38,341 nucleotides of DNA from Klebsiella pneumoniae (GTDB lineage: Bacteria > Pseudomonadota > Gammaproteobacteria > Eutrophobiales > Eutrophobiaceae). The translations under genes were made by a program, and so were the position numbers. Position 1 is the first letter of the stretch. Each line of letters opens with the position of its first letter. Under the pieces are notes generated by a model that was not told the origin of the DNA, did no database searches, and saw nothing but the letters and a program-made list of their open reading frames with translations. The stretch covers positions 1-38,341 of the forward strand of contig CAMBTO010000012.1 in NCBI GenBank assembly GCA_945870865.1. The letters are read 5' to 3'. Positions 30,494-38,341 of the stretch are shown piece by piece.

Positions 30494-30635
30494 CGAAAGC
30501 CCCCGCTCCGGGTAACACTGGATACATCTGCAACTGACACTAAATCATTGTAGAACTGTATTCCAAATAAGTCTGTACATCAATCCCGGCAAACCTGACA
30601 ACAATTCTGGCGAGATACTATCCGGGGCCACTTAA

Positions 30636-31109
30636 TTACTCCCCATCCGAACCCTCTATATATACCTCAACGGGCTTCAGTCCGGGCAGATTGTTAATTA
30701 CGGCCATCACTGCCGCAACAAACGATTGTTCAGGGTTTGCCCGGCATACCCGGTACATCGTGTACAACAGCCCCGCCAACTTCGACGGTGTCATGCTGAG
30801 GTACTTTTCCAGTGTATTTTCCGTCGTGTAATCTGAAAGTTGGCTACCCAACCATTCCCGATAATTGGCTGTTACGTGGGCGTGACTTTGTGCCTCAGTG
30901 ACACCGTAGGCATTAAAGTCATGGGAGTGATTTGGATCAGTTGAATTATGTTCATAGGTGGCGGCAAACTGGCCACAGCTACTCGCTTCAATTCCGGATG
31001 AGATGCGGGAAGGCGGTGCAGGCGATTGGCTGAAATAATAACCGGCACCGATAACAACCACCATCATCGCGAACAGGACCTTTGTGGTCAGTTCACGGGA
31101 TATATGCAT
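30636..31109 (-). CDS. hypothetical membrane-anchored protein
   Basis: 157 aa ORF with N-terminal TM (VLFAMMVVVIGAGYYFS), in line with neighbouring minus-strand genes. Confidence 0.5.
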   Translation of the reverse strand: MHISRELTTKVLFAMMVVVIGAGYYFSQSPAPPSRISSGIEASSCGQFAATYEHNSTDPNHSHDFNAYGVTEAQSHAHVTANYREWLGSQLSDYTTENTLEKYLSMTPSKLAGLLYTMYRVCRANPEQSFVAAVMAVINNLPGLKPVEVYIEGSDGE

Positions 31110-31143
31110 TGGTTGTTACGGTGCCGGCACAGGTAATGCAGGA

Positions 31144-32346
31144 TCAGGCGCAGAGGCGCTGGACTATCCCCTTGAACTCATCATCCGTTACCAGACGGCC
31201 CTGGCTCGTACCGATCTCCTTCACTTCATTCAGTACTGCACCCTTCTTGTCATCCGGTATGTTCAGGCCGAATTCCTTGCCCTTCATATCAATACTGACC
31301 AGACCACTCTTCTTGCCGAGTACGATCTTGCGATCCGCACCGACGATTTCTGCGGAATAAGGTTCAATCGCTTCCGGGATATGGAACTGACTGACGACAC
31401 CACCGCTCTCGCGGGTGAACAGAAAATCACCGACAACCGGCTTCCAGCCATCCACCTGGTATTTACCGGCCTTCTGCACGTACTTGGATATATCGCGTGC
31501 CTTGGTCAGATCCAGCTCGACCGGCATCTTGTACAGGGCCGACAGGGCAAGTGCTGCTTCGCAGATGTCCAGATTACCGGCACGCTCTCCCATACCATTG
31601 ATCGTACCCTGAATCCAGCTTGCACCACCACGCACAGCCGCTATCGCCGCTGCCGTTGCCAGACCAAAATCGTTATGACCGTGCCAGTGTACCGGGATAT
31701 CCGGTCCGACCCAGCTTTTGACTTCACGGATCAGGCGCTCCACGACTTCCGGTGCGCATACACCGATGGTGTCAACTACAGATACCTCTTCCGCACCTGC
31801 CTCAATTGTCTTCGCGTAAACATCTTTCAGATAACCGAGGTCACTGCGGGTGGAATCGACAGCGAAAAAGTTGACCTTCTTGATCCCGGCGTCCTTTGCA
31901 TGTTTGATCGCATCAACCGCTCGCTGCATGACCTTGTCACGGGTAAACCCGAACGCTTTCATCTTTCTGTCGCTGGTGGTGATCTCGATTAACAGATATT
32001 CAGTCCCGAGTTCAATATGCGCATCGACATCAGCGATCATCGCGCGGGCAAATCCCCAGATCTCGGAGGACAAGCCTGCGTCGAGGATACGACGTACGGC
32101 TCGGGTATCGTCATCTGAAACGCGAGGAAAGCCGGATTCAATCCTGCCCACACCCAGCGCTGCCAGTTTGCATGCTATCTGGAACTTGTCTTCGGTTGAA
32201 AACGACACGCCAACAGACTGTTCGCCATCGCGTAGCGTGGTGTCATAAAAACGAACCGGTTTGGAACGGTCAAATCCCGCCTGCACTTCAGGCGCGTCAT
32301 TTAGTTCGGTGGTCCAGAGGTTTTCCTTGTTAAATTTGATAGTCAT
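31144..32346 (-). CDS. homocitrate synthase / isopropylmalate-synthase family (HMGL-like) acyltransferase
   Basis: FYDTTLRDGEQSVGVSFS; VHWHGHNDFGLATAAAIAAVRGGASWIQGTINGMGERAGN. Confidence 0.88.
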   Translation of the reverse strand: MTIKFNKENLWTTELNDAPEVQAGFDRSKPVRFYDTTLRDGEQSVGVSFSTEDKFQIACKLAALGVGRIESGFPRVSDDDTRAVRRILDAGLSSEIWGFARAMIADVDAHIELGTEYLLIEITTSDRKMKAFGFTRDKVMQRAVDAIKHAKDAGIKKVNFFAVDSTRSDLGYLKDVYAKTIEAGAEEVSVVDTIGVCAPEVVERLIREVKSWVGPDIPVHWHGHNDFGLATAAAIAAVRGGASWIQGTINGMGERAGNLDICEAALALSALYKMPVELDLTKARDISKYVQKAGKYQVDGWKPVVGDFLFTRESGGVVSQFHIPEAIEPYSAEIVGADRKIVLGKKSGLVSIDMKGKEFGLNIPDDKKGAVLNEVKEIGTSQGRLVTDDEFKGIVQRLCA

Positions 32347-32880
32347 CGCAACATGCTCTCGTTAAATTATGAAACTGGTCAGAAACGGCAGGCTCAGCTA
32401 GCAGCTGATGATTACATCACCGGATCACGGGCTAGGACTTTCAATATAGACGAACTGCCCGGATGGAACAAGTTACCATGCGCCTGGGCAGTGTCTCAGA
32501 CTAAAATAGTCTGTCTTTTCCAAGGTGCGTAGCGACCCGGAAATCTTGCAATTATAGAGAGATAATATCCCTCGAACACATGTTCCTGACGTTTTCTACC
32601 GCCTATATCCCTGTAGGCGTCGACTACGCAGGGATGACAACCAGAGACAATACCTGCGTCTTCAGTAGTGGTCCGGGCAGAATGCAATAGCAGGATCGGC
32701 GCCTCAAAAATTTGTTCCAGACGTTTTTCCAGGACCTGTATCCGTTCAAGGGTCCCCGCCTTTGCAAATTGCTCAACCCTCGGGTGGACGTGAAATTCTC
32801 CCCCAGTTAAGTTCCTCGAAGGAATCTATCCTCCGCCTGTTATTAACCCGTAATTTTGTACTTCTGATTACGTTATATTT

Positions 32881-32897
32881 GCGTTATAATGTAACGC
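32881..32897 (+). promoter_or_regulatory. putative operator/-10 region of the RHH-ParC-like operon
   Basis: gcgtta-taatg-taacgc inverted repeat overlapping a tataat box, about 26 bp before the start codon; cgttata repeated 11 bp upstream. Confidence 0.45.
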
Positions 32898-32922
32898 ATT
32901 ATGCACTACTCTCAAGCCTGAT

Positions 32923-33120
32923 ATGGCCGCTAAAAAGACCACAACTCTGAATCTGCGGATTGATGCCTCGATCAAGGAGGCAATCAAACTCGCTGCCGAG
33001 AAGGACCATCGCAGCATAACGAATTTTATAGAACTACTGGTACGAAACCACTGTGAATATGTGGGAATTACCATACCGGAGCAACAAACCCTTTTTGAGG
33101 AAACGCGAGATGAACATTAA
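32923..33120 (+). CDS. ribbon-helix-helix-like DNA-binding protein
   Basis: TTTLNLRIDASIKEAIKLAAEKDHRSITNFIELLVRNH resembles an RHH/CopG/DUF1778 fold. Confidence 0.65.
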   Translation: MAAKKTTTLNLRIDASIKEAIKLAAEKDHRSITNFIELLVRNHCEYVGITIPEQQTLFEETRDEH

Positions 33121-33367
33121 AATCTTCAGGGCACTAATAGAGGCCGGCGCGATCAAACGGGTCCATATTATTGCTGAAGGTGACTTCTTCCGTATTGAGG
33201 CCGTGACCCAGACTGGTACCAATCAGTTAAATACGCTGAATGGAAAACTGAAAACCTGGAGCAGTCTGGATGCAACTGCCAAATGGTTACACGGCATGGG
33301 TATAGGCAACTGTCAGGTAGATATGAGTCGGTGGCAACCTGAACAACGAGGATTCAGGCTGGGATAA
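33110..33367 (+). CDS. ParC-like (plasmid partition-associated) small protein
   Basis: MNIKIFRALIEAGAIKRVHIIAEGDFFRIEA...KTWSSLDATAKWLHGMGIGNCQVDMSRWQPEQ; ATG overlaps the upstream stop by 11 bp. Confidence 0.55.
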   Translation: MNIKIFRALIEAGAIKRVHIIAEGDFFRIEAVTQTGTNQLNTLNGKLKTWSSLDATAKWLHGMGIGNCQVDMSRWQPEQRGFRLG

Positions 33368-33370
33368 CGT

Positions 33371-33408
33371 AAAAACGGGCTGCAGCTTCATCAGCTGCCA
33401 AGCCCGTT
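33371..33408 (-). terminator. rho-independent terminator of module B operon
   Basis: aacgggct-gcagct...agctgc-ca-agcccgtt stem; minus strand ends in ttttt (33371-33375). Confidence 0.75.
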
Positions 33409-33431
33409 ACGCAGACTTGAGTCGGATTATT

Positions 33432-35099
33432 TTATTGCCCGGACATGTTCCGATATTTACCGGTAAATGGTTTTGCACCGAGCTCCAACAATAATTCAAC
33501 CATCTCCTTGTCTTCATTCATACCGGCATTATTGGTAGCACGGCGATATCGATGGTCATAATCGCCATCGCCAATATTACGGTAGTAACGACCTTCAGGA
33601 TCACCCATCGCAAGCATCAGCGGTGTCATGCCGTATCGATCTTTCGCATTGATATCAGCACCATTTTCAACCAGGAAACGTGTCAAATCAAGCCAGCCTA
33701 CAGTTACGGCAAAATGCAGTGCCGTCCTGCCATCGGCAACACCTTTCGCGGGGCCATCAGGGGCAGGTTCTGTCAACTGATCCTTGACACTGCCACCCAG
33801 CGTAAGTACGAGTTTCGCCGCATCAATAGCTTCCTGCTCACTTCGTGCACCACGCTCGGCACCGGCGCCGGATGCAAGCATAAATAATGTCGCACCACCT
33901 GCTGTGGTTGCCTTTATATCGGAAACTTCTTCAAGTATTTCCATCGCCTCCATATTGCCGGCCGCCGCAGCTATCAATAACGGCGTTGCTCCTACAGGAT
34001 CAATCTGCGGGGGGTCATCATCAGAAATGGCCATAAACGGATTATCCAGGTACGGATAGGAATATTTAATGCGAACATTCGGATCTGCACCGTGGTCCAG
34101 CAGTGCATTAACCAGTTTCACCATGTCCGGGCGTTTCCAGGCAGGACGATCAACCGCAGAAGGTCTGAATCCATTCAGGAACAACAAACCGTTATGCAGT
34201 GCAAAATGCAGCGGGGCAACACCCCAGGCATCGGTAATATTCGGGTCAGCGCCCTTGTCGAGCAAAAAGCTTGCGAGTGCTTCATGTCCGCTGGCAATCG
34301 CGATTATTAACGGGCTTCCATGTTCAGCGTGTGGAGTATTAACATCCGCACCTGCGTCCAGCAAGACACGAGCAGAATCAACGTCACCCTGTTGAGCAGC
34401 AAAATGAAGCGCAGTGAATCCGCCCGATACCTTGGCAAAGCGGACGGAAGCCGGATAATTACCACCCCACACACTCCTGCCTGCAGGTAGTTTGATGACA
34501 TACGGTTCCGGTTCAGGCGTCAGTTTCGAACGCGCATGCACATCGGCACCCTTGTCAACGAGGGCCTTGACTATATCACTGTGCTGTTCTGCCACCGCCC
34601 ACATCAAGGCGGTCTGCTCGTCCTTGTTTTCCCTGGCATTCACCTCTGCACCATGTTCAAGCAACAGTATTACAGCTTCTTTTGCACCGACATTTGCACA
34701 TACCATCAATGGTGTAACACCGGTTGTTTTTGCCAGATCCGGATTCGCATCCGCTTCAAGCAGGCTTTTCACAATTGTGGAATTACCATTCTCACAGGCC
34801 AATGACAACGGACTGACACCGAGATCATCCGCGATATTGACATCAGCGTCATTACGTAACAACAGATCTACAGCCTGCTGATCATTGTTATAAACGGCCC
34901 AGGCCAGGGCAGTCGTTCCATCCCCGCGCATCGTATTTACATCACGGCTGGCCTTACCCTTCAACAGTGACTGCAGGGCAGCAATATCACCATCCCTTGC
35001 CGCATCCAGCAATTGCAGTTGATCAGCCCAGGTAGAACTTCCCGTCAGACACAAGACTGCCAATGAACACATCTGTACACTTCTTATCAACTGAAACAT
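33432..35099 (-). CDS. exported ankyrin-repeat protein (module B)
   Basis: Signal peptide (MCSLAVLCLTGSSTWA) and multiple ankyrin repeats (DGTTALAWAVYNNDQQAVDLLLRNDADVN). Confidence 0.88.
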   Translation of the reverse strand: MFQLIRSVQMCSLAVLCLTGSSTWADQLQLLDAARDGDIAALQSLLKGKASRDVNTMRGDGTTALAWAVYNNDQQAVDLLLRNDADVNIADDLGVSPLSLACENGNSTIVKSLLEADANPDLAKTTGVTPLMVCANVGAKEAVILLLEHGAEVNARENKDEQTALMWAVAEQHSDIVKALVDKGADVHARSKLTPEPEPYVIKLPAGRSVWGGNYPASVRFAKVSGGFTALHFAAQQGDVDSARVLLDAGADVNTPHAEHGSPLIIAIASGHEALASFLLDKGADPNITDAWGVAPLHFALHNGLLFLNGFRPSAVDRPAWKRPDMVKLVNALLDHGADPNVRIKYSYPYLDNPFMAISDDDPPQIDPVGATPLLIAAAAGNMEAMEILEEVSDIKATTAGGATLFMLASGAGAERGARSEQEAIDAAKLVLTLGGSVKDQLTEPAPDGPAKGVADGRTALHFAVTVGWLDLTRFLVENGADINAKDRYGMTPLMLAMGDPEGRYYRNIGDGDYDHRYRRATNNAGMNEDKEMVELLLELGAKPFTGKYRNMSGQ

Positions 35100-35149
35100 T
35101 TCGCCATCATTCCTCAGTTTTATACAGTCAGTGTTACTTAAGCCGGTTA

Positions 35150-36511
35150 TCAGGCCAGACCTTTCAACATACCGGTAGAATCACTGGTTTCATTCGACAG
35201 GTACTCCTCGGAAGGAGCGCCAAACATGTCCAGAACAGCCACATGCAGGTTAGACAATGGCTCAGACTTGAAACGTATATGACGTCCTCCCCTGATCCGG
35301 CCTTGACCATTACCAAACAATGCAATCGGGACGTCGTTATGGACATGATTATTCGCGTCACTTAATGCGCCACCGGCCACAATGATCGTGTTGTCAAGCA
35401 GAGACGAGCCATCTGACTCTTTTGCAGCACGCATCTTCTCAAGGAAATAGGCCAGCATTTCACTTTGATACCGATCCACTTTCTTCAATGAGTCAATTGC
35501 GGTAGATACACCCTTATGATGCGAGAGGGAGTGATGACCATCCTGCGCGCCCAGTTCGGTATAGTTACGGTTGGTGCCTTCATGGCCAAGCATAAAGGTA
35601 ATTACCCTGGTCATGTTGGTCTGGTATGCCAGCAGCATTAAATCAAACATCAGTTTACTGTGATCCATCACATTGTCCGGGATACCCGCCGGGCGCCTGA
35701 TATCCATCTGGGCAAGGCCATCCTTGTTACTGTCAGTTCTTGATTCCGAGGCCTGTATGCCACGCTCAACATCACGTACTGCATCAAAATATTCTTCCAG
35801 CTTGTAACGATCACTTTCGCTGACTGCACCCATCATGTCCCTGATCCGGACACTGACGGAATCAAGCACACTGCTCTGTCTCTGCATGCGCCGACGCATC
35901 GCCTCGGGATCCAGTGTGTCGGTATCACCAAACAGTCGTTCAAAAACCTTGCGTGGATTGTTTTCCGCGGGTAAGGCGGCTGTGGAGGTACGCCAGCTCA
36001 TTGTGGCTGTGTAAAATCCGTTATAATCAGCCGCTTGCTGGCCCGCCCACTCTGCCGGGTCGAGTCCCAGTTCCATGGAGGTTAACGGGGTGTCCTTGCC
36101 GATATGATTTGCGATTACCTGATCGACCGAAATACCAACACGATCCGCAAACGGATGTACACCCGTCAGGTAAGAGGCACAAGGACGCTCATGTGGTCCA
36201 CCACGTTCACCAGGATGTAAATCAGCCGCCTTGACATCCAGACCACTCAACACCAGCATCTGGTCCCGGAACGAGGCCAGTGGTTCCAGCGTCGGCGTTA
36301 TTTCAAAGTTTTCACCTTCAACCTTCGGTATCCAGTTCTCCATAATCCTGCCTGTGGGCAGGTAAACATAGCCTATCCTTAGTGGGGGAGTTCCAGCGCT
36401 GCTGGATGCTGCAAAGGCAGGAACCATGGCATCCAGAAATGGCAAGGCCAACGCCGTACCTGCTCCGCGTAAAAAAGTACGACGGGGTAATGCTTTTTTA
36501 AAGATTATCAT
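35150..36511 (-). CDS. DUF1552-domain protein, Tat-exported (module B)
   Basis: LPRRTFLRGAGTALALPFLDAMVP; PHERPCASYLTGVHP; ITFMLGHEGTNRNYTELGAQDGHHSLSHH; homologous to 26740..28083. Confidence 0.88.
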   Translation of the reverse strand: MIIFKKALPRRTFLRGAGTALALPFLDAMVPAFAASSSAGTPPLRIGYVYLPTGRIMENWIPKVEGENFEITPTLEPLASFRDQMLVLSGLDVKAADLHPGERGGPHERPCASYLTGVHPFADRVGISVDQVIANHIGKDTPLTSMELGLDPAEWAGQQAADYNGFYTATMSWRTSTAALPAENNPRKVFERLFGDTDTLDPEAMRRRMQRQSSVLDSVSVRIRDMMGAVSESDRYKLEEYFDAVRDVERGIQASESRTDSNKDGLAQMDIRRPAGIPDNVMDHSKLMFDLMLLAYQTNMTRVITFMLGHEGTNRNYTELGAQDGHHSLSHHKGVSTAIDSLKKVDRYQSEMLAYFLEKMRAAKESDGSSLLDNTIIVAGGALSDANNHVHNDVPIALFGNGQGRIRGGRHIRFKSEPLSNLHVAVLDMFGAPSEEYLSNETSDSTGMLKGLA

Positions 36512-38341
36512 GGCTTGCAACCCTCCTGTATTGAAACGGTTTACTCTTGATGACTCCCTGGATCACGTCTGACCAGGTATGGTTTTCAGATTTTGTCTCT
36601 TCCACGATGCTGCGTACCGCGGGTGCATCATAATAATCAAGCGGCCTGCCCAACGCGTAGGTAAGTACCTTCTGGGTTGCGGTATGAACAACCCTTTGAG
36701 AATGCTTCATAAATGCCTTGCGGAATTCCTGCGGGCTGCTGAACTGACTGCCATCAAACAGAACGCCGGAAGAGTCCACTTCAGCGTTTGCATCCAGATA
36801 TCTGCTTCGGTAAGAGCCGATCGCATCAAAGTTTTCCAGTGCAAATCCGATCGGATCCATGAGCTTGTGACAGGAAGAACAGACTGGATTGGCGCGATGG
36901 GCTTCCATCGCCTGTTTCAATGTCAGCGCCTTGCCTCCTGCACCCTTGACCTGTAATGCGGGCACATCCTCCGGAGGCGGTGGCGGCGGCATATTCAGCA
37001 GATTCTCCAGTATCCATTTCCCGCGTAATACCGGTGACGTTCGATTATTAAAGGCAGTCGCAAGTAACAAACCTCCCTTACCCATCAGGCCCTGCCTTTC
37101 CTCGTATCCCGCCAGAGACACCCGGCGGAACTTGCTGCCGTAGACATCCTTGATACCGTATTGCTGTGCCAGTCTTTCATTAACAAAGGTATAATCCGAC
37201 GTAAGTAACTCCAGCACACTGTGATCTTCACGTATCATACTTTCAAACCAAAGTGCTATCTCCTGTTTGTAGGCCTCACGTAATTCACCATCAAACGCGG
37301 GGAATAAATCCAGTAACGGTTCTGAAATCTCCAGTTTGGTAAGTGATAACCATTGTTTGCCGAAATTCTGTATAAAGATTTCGAACCGTAGGTCGGCCAT
37401 CATACGTTCGACCTGCTTTTCCAGTGTCCCTGGTTCATGCAGTTTTCCCTTTTCTGCCACCTTGAGCAATTCTTCATCTGGAACACTGCTCCAGAGGAAA
37501 AATGACAAGCGGGAAGCGAGTTCAATATCGCTGATGGGATACACGTCGCCCGGTTTTGCATCCGCCGGATCCTTCTCTATACGGAACAGGAACTCCGGAC
37601 CGGCCAGTATGCTTTGTAAAGCGAGGTCGATACCGCTGGTAAAATCTCCGTCCTGACTTCCGGTACGGAACAGGCCCATCAGCTGATCCTTCTCCTTGTC
37701 TGTGACTGTCCGGCGATAAGCCTGACGGGCCAGATTGTTCAGTATTTTTTCTGCACAACGCGCGTCATCCTGCGAGGCCGGTGTACATATAAATATTTTC
37801 TGTCTGCTTTTTGTCTCGCCCGGTCCTTTCGCATTATACGGTCCGGTGATTGTCACATTTGCTACAGCTGGTTTACCACCCTTGTAAGACATCATGTTTT
37901 GCAGTGATAACTGAGGTGCCTGAATACCGGTTGGTTTGGTGTCCTGCTCAAGAAATGCCACACTGACCTTGTGGGCACCTGCACTGGCCGAGATACGAAA
38001 CTCCAGCTTTTCATCCGCTGTAAATTCATACCCAATCTGCTCTGGATCCCCCGCATAATGTACAACCTGGTTTTCGGTGAAAATCGGGCCGGAACGACCA
38101 TGGACTTCACCGCCGATTTTCATTGCCCCCAGGCGTTCATGATCCAGACGAACTTCAAGTGTATGCTCATCCCTCAGACCACGGATATATCCCTCAAGAT
38201 TTCGGAGCAGGGTAATTCTGACGGTATATTCACCCTCCATCGGGAAATTATGACTGATGACTGTGCCCCCACGACTGCCAAACGGCATGTCATCATTCAT
38301 GCGATCCGTTTGTCTGAGTGTATCTGCAAGATTGTATGTCT
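36498..38341 (-). CDS. DUF1592/DUF1588/DUF1585-type cytochrome c-like protein, N-terminus beyond the window (module B)
   Basis: CSSCHKLMDPIGFALENFDAIGSYRSR; LASRLSFFLWSSVPDEELL; frame stays open to 38341 (TYNLADTLRQTDRMNDDMPFGSRGG, compare TYNVPRYLMQ in module A). Confidence 0.88.
   Translation of the reverse strand, partial: TYNLADTLRQTDRMNDDMPFGSRGGTVISHNFPMEGEYTVRITLLRNLEGYIRGLRDEHTLEVRLDHERLGAMKIGGEVHGRSGPIFTENQVVHYAGDPEQIGYEFTADEKLEFRISASAGAHKVSVAFLEQDTKPTGIQAPQLSLQNMMSYKGGKPAVANVTITGPYNAKGPGETKSRQKIFICTPASQDDARCAEKILNNLARQAYRRTVTDKEKDQLMGLFRTGSQDGDFTSGIDLALQSILAGPEFLFRIEKDPADAKPGDVYPISDIELASRLSFFLWSSVPDEELLKVAEKGKLHEPGTLEKQVERMMADLRFEIFIQNFGKQWLSLTKLEISEPLLDLFPAFDGELREAYKQEIALWFESMIREDHSVLELLTSDYTFVNERLAQQYGIKDVYGSKFRRVSLAGYEERQGLMGKGGLLLATAFNNRTSPVLRGKWILENLLNMPPPPPPEDVPALQVKGAGGKALTLKQAMEAHRANPVCSSCHKLMDPIGFALENFDAIGSYRSRYLDANAEVDSSGVLFDGSQFSSPQEFRKAFMKHSQRVVHTATQKVLTYALGRPLDYYDAPAVRSIVEETKSENHTWSDVIQGVIKSKPFQYRRVASHDNL

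Noticed and set aside
31084-31992. 302 aa plus-strand ORF opposite the homocitrate-synthase-like gene
   Set aside because: Antisense shadow of a strongly conserved enzyme; no domain signal.
25170-38341. Recent tandem duplication or assembly collapse of the DUF1592 modules
   Set aside because: The two copies differ throughout at the protein level, so they are old paralogues, not a recent or artefactual duplication.
1-38341. CRISPR arrays, phage, integron or transposase genes
   Set aside because: No regularly spaced repeats and no recognisable Cas, integrase or transposase motifs among the ORFs.

Overview
This is a gammaproteobacterial-looking chromosomal window with about 30 supported CDS and no rRNA, tRNA, CRISPR or intact transposon that I could recognise. 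From left to right it contains the following. (i) A phosphotransferase gene flanked by copies of a structured intergenic repeat. (ii) A minus-strand cluster of TlpA-like thioredoxin, Cys-rich BNR lipoprotein, His-tailed protein, TonB receptor, DUF2946-like protein, di-heme MauG/CcpA-type peroxidase and FixH/YtkA-like protein. Together with a nearby CopC-CopD gene, this suggests copper or other metal handling. (iii) A Tat-exported dienelactone hydrolase, a broken DUF4239 gene, an exported hydrolase and RNase D. (iv) A Tat-exported thiamine-pyrophosphate (TPP) enzyme followed by a mono-heme cytochrome c and a lectin-like protein. (v) A PQQ-type sugar dehydrogenase, an exported peroxiredoxin, a damaged universal stress protein gene and an isoquinoline-oxidoreductase-like pair (IorA/IorB). 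(vi) Two divergent copies of a DUF1592 / DUF1552 / exported-ankyrin module, separated by a homocitrate-synthase-like gene and a small ribbon-helix-helix (RHH)/ParC-like pair. The strongest leads are the paired DUF1592-DUF1552-ankyrin modules, the exported TPP enzyme plus cytochrome pair, the metal-handling cluster, and a template-switch-like inverted repeat that breaks the DUF4239 gene. Family names rest on motif recognition only; no searches were run.
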